This document shows, piece after piece, positions 1 to 6,211 of a stretch of 23,114 nucleotides of DNA. Below the pieces are notes generated by a model that saw only the letters and a program-made list of their open reading frames with translations, made no database searches and was not told the origin of the DNA. Positions within the stretch are counted from its first letter, which is position 1. Every line of letters begins with the position of its first letter. The DNA comes from a candidate division KSB1 bacterium (GTDB lineage: Bacteria > Zhuqueibacterota > JdFR-76 > DREG01). The stretch covers positions 1 to 23,114 of the forward strand of contig JADFJB010000077.1 of assembly GCA_022566355.1 (NCBI GenBank), given 5' to 3'. A program made the position numbers and the translations under genes.

Positions 1-239
1 GAACGGCATAAAAACCAGGATGGCGCATTTAGAAACGTCAGACGGAAAAAACAATAACGGGGAACAGGAGAAACGAAAATAGACCAGAAATTTATTCCTG
101 GTATAGAATGAAAAAAATAAGGCGAAGTCCCGCAGGGACGAATGAAAAAGAAAGGCACAGAGGAACATCCTAGTCTCTAATCTCTATCCTCCTGTCTTTT
201 ATATACATTATGCATAGACCGACAAATCAACTATTACAT
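1..239. other. Edge region with no supported gene
   Basis: No gene can be supported here. Two plus-strand frames are open from the left edge for 18 codons (1-57) and 26 codons (2-82) before a stop. Either could be the tail of a gene starting outside the window, but neither is recognisable. A short perfect palindrome, GTCCC-GCA-GGGAC, lies at 127-139, and a looser ACCAG/CTGGT pair lies around 84-106. No T-rich tail follows either, so I do not call a terminator for the flavin oxidoreductase that ends at 240. Confidence 0.4.
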
Positions 240-1676
240 TTAATCCAACAGACTTTTAAACTTCTTTAATTCCTCCGCTTCAGGCTTCTTTTTATAGTAT
301 TCATCCAGTGGAAAACAACCTGATACAATGCCATTACGTGGCGCGGTCGTGCAATCACTAAATGTACGGCAAATTCGCTTTCTTTGCAGGAAATTTCCAG
401 CTAGAATATCTTGAACAATTTCAGGATATGTCAGAACCATCCTTCCGATACCAACAAAATCCGCTTTGGCATATCGAACAACATTTTGTGCTACGTTGGG
501 CAGCCATTCCTGCAAATAACTATATCCCGATCCTACGATAACCAAATCCGGAAACTCACTTTTTAATTCTGCCGTGACTTGAATTTGTCTTGCAACACCG
601 ACTAAAGGATCTTCAGGAGGAAAATATCCGTCAGACGGTGGAAAAAAAGCTGGTCTCTGAATATGGGGATTATAATACGGGCTGCCTGCTGAAATGCAAA
701 CCAACTGGATTTCTAAAGAACATAACAGCTGCAGAAATTTTCGTGGCTCCGTTAAGTCTATCCCAACGCCTGATTTGTCTCCCCCGAAAGCATAACAGTA
801 ACTCTCCTTTGGAACAGGCTCAGGCTCACCGACATTTTCAGCGCCTGCTCTAAACGGAATCCAATCAAAGGCACTTAAACGGACACCGATTTCAAGACCC
901 GGAGCTTCAGTTCTAATTCCGGAGACAATCTCACGCAGGAATCTGGTTCGATTCTCAAAACTCCCGCCAAAGGGACCTTTTCGATCCATGGCGCTAAGAA
1001 ATTCATGACCTAAATATCCATGGCAGTGTTTGATATCCACAAAATTGAATCCAGCCTTTTGAGCCAATACAGCTGCTTGAACAAAATCATCAATGAGTTG
1101 TTTGATTTCGTTATCACTCAATACGGGTTCCTGATCCTGTAATCCAAATTTCCGATTTAAAACAGAATGATTATAAAGAATCTTCGGTTCCAGTCTGTCT
1201 TTAAGATTTGGTTTCGCAAATCGACCGGAATGGGTTAACTGCAACCCAATAAACAGATTTTCGGTAGCCCCTATATGCTGTCTGTGCTCATCGACCAGGT
1301 TCTGGCGTAAATCGGCAATATCTTTAAGATTGTTTTCATAAATCATCAGCTGATTTGGATTTGCCCGGCCGTCATGGCGTACGGCAACTGCTTCCCCACC
1401 CCAAATCAATTTAGCACCACTCATCCCAAAACGACGCCATCTTCTCTTCGTGGTTTCTGATGGGCAACCATCAGGTGTCCCATCCCAACCTTCCATAGGC
1501 AAAATAGCGAAACGGTTTCCGATCTTGAAGCCATTTGATAATGTTACCGATTGGGCTAATGGAGCTTTTGGGCCATCTTGCAAACTCTCATCAAATGGCA
1601 GTTCAATCCCCAATTCTGAAAGGTACTCCTTAAAGTCTGTCGCGGTTTTTAGAGAAGCTATTTTCCTGTATTTCAT
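240..1676 (-). CDS. NADH:flavin oxidoreductase, Old Yellow Enzyme family
   Basis: This is a 478-residue single-domain FMN-dependent TIM-barrel oxidoreductase of the OYE/2,4-dienoyl-CoA reductase group, expected to reduce an activated C=C bond with NAD(P)H in the cytoplasm. Visible family signatures are the strand [13 protein letters not shown] near residues 143-155, the active-site stretch [13 protein letters not shown], then [13 protein letters not shown], and VGIGR near the C-terminal phosphate-binding end. There is no C-terminal FAD/NAD(P)H domain. The tail carries Cys436, Cys442 and Cys454 (C-x5-C-x11-C), reminiscent of, but not matching, the Fe-S cysteine cluster of dienoyl-CoA reductases. 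The ATG overlaps the TGA of the decayed aldolase upstream (ATGA), so it was once translationally coupled to kdgK-eda. The true substrate is unknown; a role in uronate metabolism is inferred only from the neighbours. Confidence 0.85.
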   Translation of the reverse strand: MKYRKIASLKTATDFKEYLSELGIELPFDESLQDGPKAPLAQSVTLSNGFKIGNRFAILPMEGWDGTPDGCPSETTKRRWRRFGMSGAKLIWGGEAVAVRHDGRANPNQLMIYENNLKDIADLRQNLVDEHRQHIGATENLFIGLQLTHSGRFAKPNLKDRLEPKILYNHSVLNRKFGLQDQEPVLSDNEIKQLIDDFVQAAVLAQKAGFNFVDIKHCHGYLGHEFLSAMDRKGPFGGSFENRTRFLREIVSGIRTEAPGLEIGVRLSAFDWIPFRAGAENVGEPEPVPKESYCYAFGGDKSGVGIDLTEPRKFLQLLCSLEIQLVCISAGSPYYNPHIQRPAFFPPSDGYFPPEDPLVGVARQIQVTAELKSEFPDLVIVGSGYSYLQEWLPNVAQNVVRYAKADFVGIGRMVLTYPEIVQDILAGNFLQRKRICRTFSDCTTAPRNGIVSGCFPLDEYYKKKPEAEELKKFKSLLD

Positions 1677-1877
1677 TTTTCTCTGATTTCAGCAATCCAT
1701 TCCAGCACCTCTTTTACTTGTGATGCAATGGCTTTATAATTTTTGCTTTGTACAAAATCATTTTTTATGAGTCTACTGCCCATCCCGACACAAACAGCAC
1801 CCGCATCAATCCATGATTGCACACTTTCTTTTACTTATTATTGTATTCAAAACTGTTAATCTGTCAAATGCTGCCAT
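1673..1877 (-). pseudogene. eda: KDPG/KHG aldolase relic with internal deletion
   Basis: The ATG at 1877 opens MAAFDRLTVLNTII, a typical aldolase N-terminus, but after about 16 codons the frame runs into a stop (MAAF... ends after 23 codons). In another frame, a stretch beginning KESVQ continues as SWIDAGAVCVGMGSRLI and runs about 50 codons to the TGA at 1673-1675. That stretch is the C-terminal phosphate-binding strand and last helix of 2-dehydro-3-deoxy-phosphogluconate aldolase. Intact enzymes have about 210 residues, so roughly 140-150 residues including the catalytic lysine are missing at a junction near 1822-1832. The stop overlaps the ATG of the flavin oxidoreductase. The enzyme would have split KDPG to pyruvate and glyceraldehyde-3-phosphate, after kdgK. 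Identification is from remembered family motifs. Confidence 0.82.
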
Positions 1878-1909
1878 AGTTCTCTATCCTATTTAATTTA
1901 TTATTAAGA

Positions 1910-2045
1910 TCAACGACTCACTCGCCCCGATGCATCACCATACATTAATTTTTCTACCTCCGCAACACTCACAAGATTAAAATCACCCCAGATCGAGCGG
2001 GGATAATCGCATCATGATTTCGCCAAATGTAACAATTGATTTCAT
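1910..2045 (-). pseudogene. kdgK: 2-keto-3-deoxygluconate kinase relic with internal deletion
   Basis: The ATG at 2045 starts MKSIVTFGEIMMRLSP, the characteristic N-terminus of PfkB-family KDG kinases. The same frame hits TGA four codons later. A second frame then reads GDFNLVSVAEVEKLM and ends DASGRVSR at the TGA at 1910-1912, the usual C-terminus of the same kinase. Intact members have about 340 residues; about 50 codons remain, so nearly 290 residues, including substrate and ATP sites, are gone. The junction lies near 1994-1999. The gene lies 32 bases upstream of the aldolase relic, the normal kdgK-eda order. The enzyme would have phosphorylated KDG derived from uronates. No functional product is possible. 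Confidence 0.8.
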
Positions 2046-2073
2046 AATTTTTATATAGCTGTTAGCTATTAGC

Positions 2074-2088
2074 TGTTGGCTTTCAGCC
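2074..2088. repeat. Left arm of inverted repeat around four-helix ORF
   Basis: TGTTGGCTTT at 2074-2083 is the exact reverse complement of AAAGCCAACA at 2332-2341. Extended to 15 bases (2074-2088 against 2327-2341), 13 positions match. Outside the arms, both sides continue with AATAGCT-like sequence, but the right side is interrupted by a 16-base palindrome at 2342-2357. The stop codon of the four-helix ORF (2083-2085) lies inside this arm. Confidence 0.6.
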
Positions 2089-2301
2089 TTTGACTTTGAG
2101 CTTGCTGATTAGGTAATTTATCATCTTTTGTTCTCGACTGCAACCCTCGGCAATGTTTGAAGGTATCGATATAGCAGAACGACAAATCTGACTTCTTAAG
2201 CCATATTTTTCTTCAGCAGGAAGGAATGCCGCCAATCGGTAAACTTGCTTAACGATCGCAATCCCACCTTTCCAAATATTCAGAGTTCTAAAATCTCTCA
2301 T
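2083..2301 (-). CDS. Truncated four-helix bundle protein (23S rRNA IVS family)
   Basis: The 72 residues from ATG at 2301 match the N-terminal half of the four-helix bundle family (PF05635, also encoded in 23S rRNA intervening sequences): MRDFRTLNIWKGG, then YGLRSQICRSAISIP and SNIAEGCSRE. Family members usually have about 115-125 residues; here the match stops just after the AEGCSRE motif. The last ten residues look like translated intergenic sequence, with the stop inside an inverted-repeat arm. A TTG 24 bases upstream is also in frame, but MRDF is the conserved start; no clear Shine-Dalgarno is present for either. The ORF separates the GH88 gene from the kdgK relic. The family has no settled biochemical function, and this copy is probably non-functional. 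Confidence 0.7.
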   Translation of the reverse strand: MRDFRTLNIWKGGIAIVKQVYRLAAFLPAEEKYGLRSQICRSAISIPSNIAEGCSREQKMINYLISKLKVKG

Positions 2302-2326
2302 TGAGTGCAACCAATTTATGAACAAT

Positions 2327-2341
2327 GGCCAAAAGCCAACA
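2327..2341. repeat. Right arm of inverted repeat around four-helix ORF
   Basis: This is the partner of 2074-2088: 13 of 15 positions pair, including a perfect 10-base core. It lies 26 bases before the ATG of the four-helix ORF, so the ORF is enclosed by the two arms. Confidence 0.6.
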
Positions 2342-2357
2342 TCCCGAAGAGTCGGGA
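2342..2357. repeat. Short palindrome TCCCGA-AGAG-TCGGGA
   Basis: A perfect 6-bp stem with a 4-base loop directly abuts the right inverted-repeat arm and seems to interrupt the longer similarity between the two arms. It resembles the short GC-rich palindrome at 127-139. No T-run follows, so it is unlikely to be an intrinsic terminator for the GH88 gene, which ends at 2382. Confidence 0.5.
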
Positions 2358-2381
2358 CAATAGCTGAATAGTTACTATTTC

Positions 2382-3485
2382 CTATATTTCATTTATTACC
2401 TTAGAAACTGCTTCAATAAAGAAATAGTCGCCCCACATAACGCTTTCATCGACCCCCAACCCCTTTTTTTGATGATAGATGCCATGTTTTAATATACCCT
2501 CCCAACCTGCCGTCTCAAAAGCTAAAAATTCAGAATTTGTAAGAGTATCAATTATTTTCAAGGAATAGTCACGATACAATTTTTTTTGATTGGGATCACG
2601 TGTTAGAGTTGCCAGGTTCCACATTCCGCTGGCGGCAATTGCAGCAGCAGAACTCTCATATTTCGTTACAGGACCAGGTTCATCCCAGTCATTGGGTGGG
2701 ATGCCGTGCTTTGGAGTTCGATGGATATAAAAATTTGCGCAGGCTTCAGATGCTTTTAAATATCTATCCTCTTTAGTAAAGGTATACACAGTACCAAATC
2801 CATAGAGCGCCCAGGCCAGGCCCCTGGCCCAGGAAGAATCACTTCGCCATCCCTGGTGCGTACTTTGCTTCAAGAACTCTCCGTTTTCAGTATCGAATAT
2901 CCCTTCGTGGGCGGCGCTGCCATCATTTCTAACTAAACGTTTTAATGTAGTTAAGCTATGTTGATTAGCAATTTTGTACAATTTTTCATCGTTGGTTTGT
3001 TGGGCAGCATAGAAAATAATTCCAACATTCATCATAATGTCGATAAAAAGACTGTTGGGTGCAATAAAAGAACAGAGATATTGCCCTTTTTCCTGAAATC
3101 TCAGTGCCAGAGTGCGTCCTGCTTCTATTACAACCTGGTTGATTTTTTCATCGCCTGTTAAGTCGTACCAGCGTTTCCAGGTGGAATGAAAGAGGAATCC
3201 CAGGTCATGCACATCACGGTCGGTTTTTCGATTCTCGATTAATCGTGAATAGCGCTCTGCTTGCTCAAACCACCAATGATCTTGATTATTCTGAAATAAA
3301 ATCCACAGTTGTCCACCCAAAAATCCCTCGCACCAATTCGTCCAGGTTTCAGAATCATGTTTCCATTTCCCGTTCATTGTATACATGGGGAAAAAGCCAG
3401 GATGTTTTCCAATCAAGTTGCGCAGCTGTTTTTCGGCAAACTTGAATGCAATGTTACATTTCTTTTTTAGGTGTTCTAAATTCAA
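2382..3485 (-). CDS. Unsaturated glucuronyl hydrolase, glycoside hydrolase family 88
   Basis: This 367-residue protein matches the GH88 (alpha/alpha)6-barrel. It hydrolyses the unsaturated uronic acid left at the non-reducing end of oligosaccharides by polysaccharide lyases, acting on its vinyl-ether bond. The two Asp expected in the active site are visible in DVHDLGF (Asp94) and LFIDIMMNV (Asp149). The aromatic segment GWRSDSSWARGLAWALYGF and the C-terminal DESVMWGDYFFIEA are also typical. There is no evident signal peptide, so it should act in the cytoplasm on imported oligosaccharides. The start is TTG at 3485, supported by GGAG at 3491-3494 with a 5-base spacer. A promoter lies at 3510-3538. 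Its product would feed the KdgK/Eda steps whose genes downstream are broken. Length and motifs look intact. Confidence 0.88.
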   Translation of the reverse strand: MNLEHLKKKCNIAFKFAEKQLRNLIGKHPGFFPMYTMNGKWKHDSETWTNWCEGFLGGQLWILFQNNQDHWWFEQAERYSRLIENRKTDRDVHDLGFLFHSTWKRWYDLTGDEKINQVVIEAGRTLALRFQEKGQYLCSFIAPNSLFIDIMMNVGIIFYAAQQTNDEKLYKIANQHSLTTLKRLVRNDGSAAHEGIFDTENGEFLKQSTHQGWRSDSSWARGLAWALYGFGTVYTFTKEDRYLKASEACANFYIHRTPKHGIPPNDWDEPGPVTKYESSAAAIAASGMWNLATLTRDPNQKKLYRDYSLKIIDTLTNSEFLAFETAGWEGILKHGIYHQKKGLGVDESVMWGDYFFIEAVSKVINEI

Positions 3486-3490
3486 AATAG

Positions 3491-3494
3491 CTCC
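3491..3494 (-). promoter_or_regulatory. Ribosome binding site deciding the TTG start of the GH88 gene
   Basis: GGAG lies 5 bases before TTG at 3485. No ATG or GTG with a comparable site exists near the conserved N-terminus. Confidence 0.6.
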
Positions 3495-3509
3495 ATTAAA
3501 TTGATTCTA

Positions 3510-3538
3510 CCTATACAAACTAAAATTAAGTTTGTCAA
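3510..3538 (-). promoter_or_regulatory. Sigma70-type promoter for the GH88 gene
   Basis: TTGACA at 3533-3538 and TATAGG at 3510-3515 are separated by exactly 17 bases. Transcription would start near 3503, giving a leader of about 20 bases before the TTG. It would drive the GH88 gene and, formerly, the kdgK-eda-oxidoreductase genes behind it. No operator is evident. Confidence 0.65.
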
Positions 3539-3606
3539 GTTTTTTTGCTAAAGGGTTTAACATCATTAGTATGAATATGTTAAAATTACACAAGTATTAC
3601 CCAAAC

Positions 3607-3634
3607 AAAAAAGGAGGCATTTCAGGAGCCTCTT
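3607..3634 (-). terminator. Possible weak terminator hairpin
   Basis: GAGGC (3614-3618) pairs with GCCTC (3628-3632), and read on the minus strand it is followed by six T. The stem is only 5 bp plus a G-T pair, and no minus-strand gene lies immediately upstream. It may be a remnant or chance. Confidence 0.3.
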
Positions 3635-3683
3635 GAGCAATATCCTTGTCCCCTACCCTAAAATCCATCATCCCCTTTATTTC

Positions 3684-3712
3684 TTGACTGAAACCATCAA
3701 AATTTGTTATAT
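3684..3712 (+). promoter_or_regulatory. Sigma70-type promoter for hicB-hicA
   Basis: TTGACT at 3684-3689, a 17-base spacer and TTATAT at 3707-3712 (or TATATT with 18) lie about 45 bases before the GTG start of hicB. HicB proteins usually repress their own promoter, but I see no clear operator palindrome; the short antitoxin here also lacks a recognisable DNA-binding domain. Confidence 0.55.
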
Positions 3713-3744
3713 TCAAATTAAATAAGTCTCATAACATTTAGAAT

Positions 3745-3748
3745 GGAG
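3745..3748 (+). promoter_or_regulatory. Ribosome binding site favouring the GTG start of hicB
   Basis: GGAG ends 9 bases before GTG at 3758. The in-frame ATG at 3743 overlaps this site and has no good site of its own. Starting at 3758 also gives the usual short lead-in before YEYTVIIEP. Confidence 0.55.
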
Positions 3749-3757
3749 TTCATCCAC

Positions 3758-3997
3758 GTGACACAATATGAATATACTGTTATTATCGAGCCAGCTGAAG
3801 AAGGTGGCTATCTTGCTCGTGTGCCAGCACTCGACGGTTTGACTACTGAAGGAGATACTTTAGACGAAGTCATCTCTATGGCTAAAGATGCCATTAGGTG
3901 CTATATTGAAACGCTTAAAGCCGAGAATTTCCCGATCCCGCAAGACTTCTTTAAAAAAGAGCAGCCTCGAGTTCAGAGGTTATCCGTCTCATTCTAA
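3758..3997 (+). CDS. hicB: HicB-family antitoxin
   Basis: This is a 79-residue (84 from the ATG at 3743) HicB antitoxin with the partial RNase H-like fold: YEYTVIIEPAEEGGYLARVPAL, followed by the helix DTLDEVISMAKDAIRCYIE. The length matches the short HicB class without a C-terminal DNA-binding domain. It should bind and neutralise the mRNA-cleaving toxin HicA. Its TAA is directly followed by the ATG of hicA (zero spacing), an order opposite to the E. coli hicA-hicB but common in this family. The reading frame is intact, whereas the toxin downstream is broken, so HicB is probably an orphan here unless it answers another HicA. Confidence 0.85.
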   Translation: MTQYEYTVIIEPAEEGGYLARVPALDGLTTEGDTLDEVISMAKDAIRCYIETLKAENFPIPQDFFKKEQPRVQRLSVSF

Positions 3998-4232
3998 ATG
4001 ACCCACCAGCTTCCCGCTATTACCCCAAAAAAATAATCCGTGCTTTGGAAAGAGCCGGATTTGTATTTAAACGTCAAACTGGCAGCCACCGGTCATATAT
4101 ACATCCAGATAGAGCAAAAAAAATTGTCACCGTACCATTTCACAACAAAGATTTGAAAAAGGCACACTTAAAAGTATTCTCCGTCAAGCAGACTCGACTG
4201 TTGAGGAATTCATTAAACTACTCAAAACTTAG
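3998..4232 (+). pseudogene. hicA: HicA toxin with two one-base frameshifts
   Basis: The ATG at 3998 reads MTHQLPAITPKK and then hits TAA after a run of seven A. Restoring one A continues as IIRALERAGFVFKRQTGSH, the double-stranded-RNA-binding-like HicA core with its catalytic His in the GSH motif. A second missing A, in the five-A run near 4155-4159 (KDLKK), again shifts the frame. Restoring it gives GTLKSILRQADSTVEEF to a TAG at 4230-4232. The repaired protein would have 78 residues, normal for HicA. Intact T-runs of seven to nine in mcsA argue against systematic homopolymer undercalling. As read, no full toxin is made unless slippage at the A-runs occurs. Confidence 0.85.
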
Positions 4233-4241
4233 AGTTTTTAA

Positions 4242-4427
4242 GCGCTCCAACGCTCTGGCTTTTATATCCACCACCAAACGAGCAGCCATGCCAGATCACT
4301 TCATTCAATTGAATTGAAACCAAAGGTTACAGTCCCCATTCACACCAAAGACTTACCGCGTGGAACGATAGCAAACGTTTTCCGACAGGCAGATATAACC
4401 CTAGAAGAATTTTTCTATTATCTTTGA
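4242..4427 (+). pseudogene. Second HicA relic, N-terminus missing
   Basis: Nine bases after the first hicA, a 61-codon frame without its own start reads ALQRSGFYIHHQTSSH, then KVTVPIHTKDLPRG, then FRQADITLEEFFYYL and TGA at 4425-4427. These are the HicA core and C-terminus, aligned in order with the first copy but clearly diverged, so it is not a recent duplicate. About 15-18 N-terminal codons are absent. The catalytic region has SSH where most HicA proteins have GSH; the His is kept. The stretch contains no good start codon with a ribosome site, so it is most likely a relic of a second hicBA locus fused to the end of the first. Confidence 0.75.
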
Positions 4428-4482
4428 TCTCCTTTATTGCCACCTCGCCTAAAATCATCGAATTAAACGGCCAATCTCAAAA

Positions 4483-4519
4483 CAAAAAAGCCCCGAAAAT
4501 TCTAATCATTCAGGGGCTT
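4483..4519 (-). terminator. Intrinsic terminator of the tRNA gene
   Basis: AAGCCCC (4513-4519 side) pairs with GGGGCTT (4488-4494 side) in a 7-bp stem with an 18-base loop. On the minus strand it is followed by six T. It begins 8 bases after the tRNA 3' end. Confidence 0.85.
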
Positions 4520-4527
4520 ATGATAAG

Positions 4528-4601
4528 TGGCGGTTCAGGGACTCGAACCCCGGACACGCGGATTATGATTCCGCTGCTCTAGCCAACTGAGCTAAACCGC
4601 C
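4528..4601 (-). tRNA. tRNA with anticodon CAT (probably elongator Met)
   Basis: The 74 bases fold into a full cloverleaf. The acceptor stem GGCGGTT/AACCGCC has discriminator A; the D arm is GCTC/GAGC, the anticodon stem GCGGA/TCCGC with loop ATCATAA, and the T arm CGGGG/CCCTG with loop TTCGAGT. CCA is not encoded. The first acceptor pair is a normal G-C, so this is not the initiator type of many bacteria. CAT could also be tRNA-Ile2, where C34 becomes lysidine; base 32 being A rather than C is slightly unusual. A promoter and a terminator flank it, so it is transcribed alone. Confidence 0.93.
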
Positions 4602-4616
4602 AAAAAAACGTCACTA

Positions 4617-4645
4617 AAATTAAAAGGGTTTTGAGCAAAATGCAA
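4617..4645 (-). promoter_or_regulatory. Promoter of the tRNA gene
   Basis: TTGCAT at 4640-4645 and TAATTT at 4617-4622 are spaced by 17 bases. Transcription would start about 8 bases before the mature tRNA. Confidence 0.55.
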
Positions 4646-4869
4646 GCGTTTTTAAGCCTTGCCAGTTTCATTTATTTTTAACCATTATTCCTGTTACTCA
4701 CTAAACGAATCATCTCTGTTTGAAATTCTAGTATTTTAGAAATTAGCTATTCTGATTTAGGATTTTTGATCCAATTTTGTCTCAAATTCAATTGTTGCTT
4801 ATTCATTCTTATGAAGAAAATAAAATCATTGTCGATAATTAGTTGAATCATAACCTTTTGGGAAAAATA

Positions 4870-5988
4870 ATGAAACTTTCAATAAGAATAATAATACTTA
4901 TTTTAGCTTATGGCTGTGCTCAGCAAACACAACAAATTCCATTAGTGAGATCTGAACAAGAAGAAATTCAAGAGCCTGAGACACCACCCATTGTTGCCTT
5001 AAAGCCAATCCTCATAGAAGCAGAATTAATCACGAGGATATCAATAATTAAGGTATTTGAAGGAGATCAATTAAAACGAAATCATCTAAAAAAAGGCATA
5101 CCAGCCCTGTCCCCTCCACAGCTGCATGTTTGGTCTTCCGGCATCATTAAAAGACCTAACCAAACCATTTTAGATTTGGAAATCCAGGGGCCGCTGCCCA
5201 ATGATATCACTACAGATTTTGAAAATGGTAATAAAATATTTTATTGGAATTTGACTAATCAACTTGGCAATCAGGATAATATTGTTATTCGACGGAAACT
5301 CACAATTGAGAGCGCCGAACTTGTGGCTATTATTGATGAGGAGAATATTGGAGAATACGATAAAACTGAGAACCTCTTTTTGTTATATACAAAATCCGAA
5401 CCTTTCATCGAACTGACGCCTGAAATCTATTTTAAAGCCAGAGAGATTATTGCAGAAGAAAACAATCCGTACCGAAAAGCCAGATTGATCTTTCAATGGG
5501 TCAATAAAAATATGAAATTTCGATTTCCAAAAACCGGCAGGGGCGCTAAAATTGCATTAAAGAAACTTTATGGCGATAGTGGCCAATATTCGGATTTGTT
5601 TGTAGCTTTGTGTAGAGCAAGTAAAATTCCGGCACGGATGGTTGCCGGTTTTCGGTTGGATGAAAACGATAAACTCAAAAATCACCTATGGGCTGAATTT
5701 TATCTTCCTGGATATGAATGGATACCTGCCGATCCTACCCAGGGTATGGCAGGATTTACTAGAATGGAAAATCGCAGATTCATCGCTTCTGTAGGACGAA
5801 ATATTCGTCTCAAAGAATCACCACACTGGGCAACCTTCCAAAATAGCGAAGTGCAGGATTCGAGAACTGGATTTATGCTAAGGGCAACTTATGCATTTTG
5901 TGGCCTAAAATTGAATTTCAAAACCAGTATCAAGACAATTAGTGTAAGGGAATTACAAAAAGAGTTTTCAACGAATAAAAAGGAGTAG
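4870..5988 (+). CDS. Lipoprotein with transglutaminase-like domain
   Basis: From ATG at 4870 the protein has 372 residues. It starts with a lipoprotein signal MKLSIRIIILILAYGC, with the lipid-attachment Cys at residue 16, so it should be exported and anchored in a membrane by the Lol system. Residues 40-190 have no recognised domain. The C-terminal half carries a transglutaminase-like fold: GDSGQYSDLFVALCRA, IPARMVAGF, NHLWAEFYL and WIPADPT. The His (272) and Asp (288) of the papain-like triad are present, but the catalytic Cys position in the usual GDC motif is Ser237 (AGT; one base from TGT). The domain may be inactive or binding only. A TTG at 4843 would add nine residues and spoil the signal peptide. 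It stands alone, with opposite orientation to its neighbours. Confidence 0.8.
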   Translation: MKLSIRIIILILAYGCAQQTQQIPLVRSEQEEIQEPETPPIVALKPILIEAELITRISIIKVFEGDQLKRNHLKKGIPALSPPQLHVWSSGIIKRPNQTILDLEIQGPLPNDITTDFENGNKIFYWNLTNQLGNQDNIVIRRKLTIESAELVAIIDEENIGEYDKTENLFLLYTKSEPFIELTPEIYFKAREIIAEENNPYRKARLIFQWVNKNMKFRFPKTGRGAKIALKKLYGDSGQYSDLFVALCRASKIPARMVAGFRLDENDKLKNHLWAEFYLPGYEWIPADPTQGMAGFTRMENRRFIASVGRNIRLKESPHWATFQNSEVQDSRTGFMLRATYAFCGLKLNFKTSIKTISVRELQKEFSTNKKE

Positions 5989-6036
5989 AACTTCCTAATA
6001 ATACTTGGGTATAGTTTTGGCGATAAGGTGTGCTCT

Positions 6037-6180
6037 TAAATACTAAATCCAAATATCGAAATTCGAAACAATATCGAAACTCTAAAAATCAAATATTCAA
6101 ATCATTCAGGTTTCGTTTCGTCATTTCGAAATTCGTTATTGTGATTTGTTTAGAAATTCAAAATTATAATTTAGGATTTG
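6037..6180. repeat. Imperfect inverted-repeat element in intergenic region
   Basis: The 223 bases between the transglutaminase-like gene and hpnE are rich in AAATCC, GAAATTCGAAAC and TTTCGAAATTCG words. The left end (AAATCC from 6045, through GAAACAA) and the reverse complement of the right end (GGATTT ending at 6179, through TTGTTTAG) align with gaps, so the RNA could form a long imperfect hairpin. It lies where both flanking genes end (convergent), and may serve as a bidirectional stop. Such low-complexity elements are often dispersed in genomes; copy number cannot be seen here. A plus-strand open frame across it is not a gene. Confidence 0.45.
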
Positions 6181-6211
6181 CATTACATTTGGTTGATTCA
6201 AAACACAATTT

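Noticed and set aside
590-853. Plus-strand open frame within the flavin oxidoreductase
   Set aside because: It is antisense to conserved coding sequence and resembles no family.
4528-4601. tRNA as an attachment site of an integrated element
   Set aside because: No partial duplicate of the tRNA 3' end and no integrase were found in the window.
4843-4869. Upstream TTG start for the transglutaminase-like lipoprotein
   Set aside because: It would put nine extra residues before the signal peptide and has no ribosome site; ATG at 4870 begins directly with the basic signal-peptide residues.
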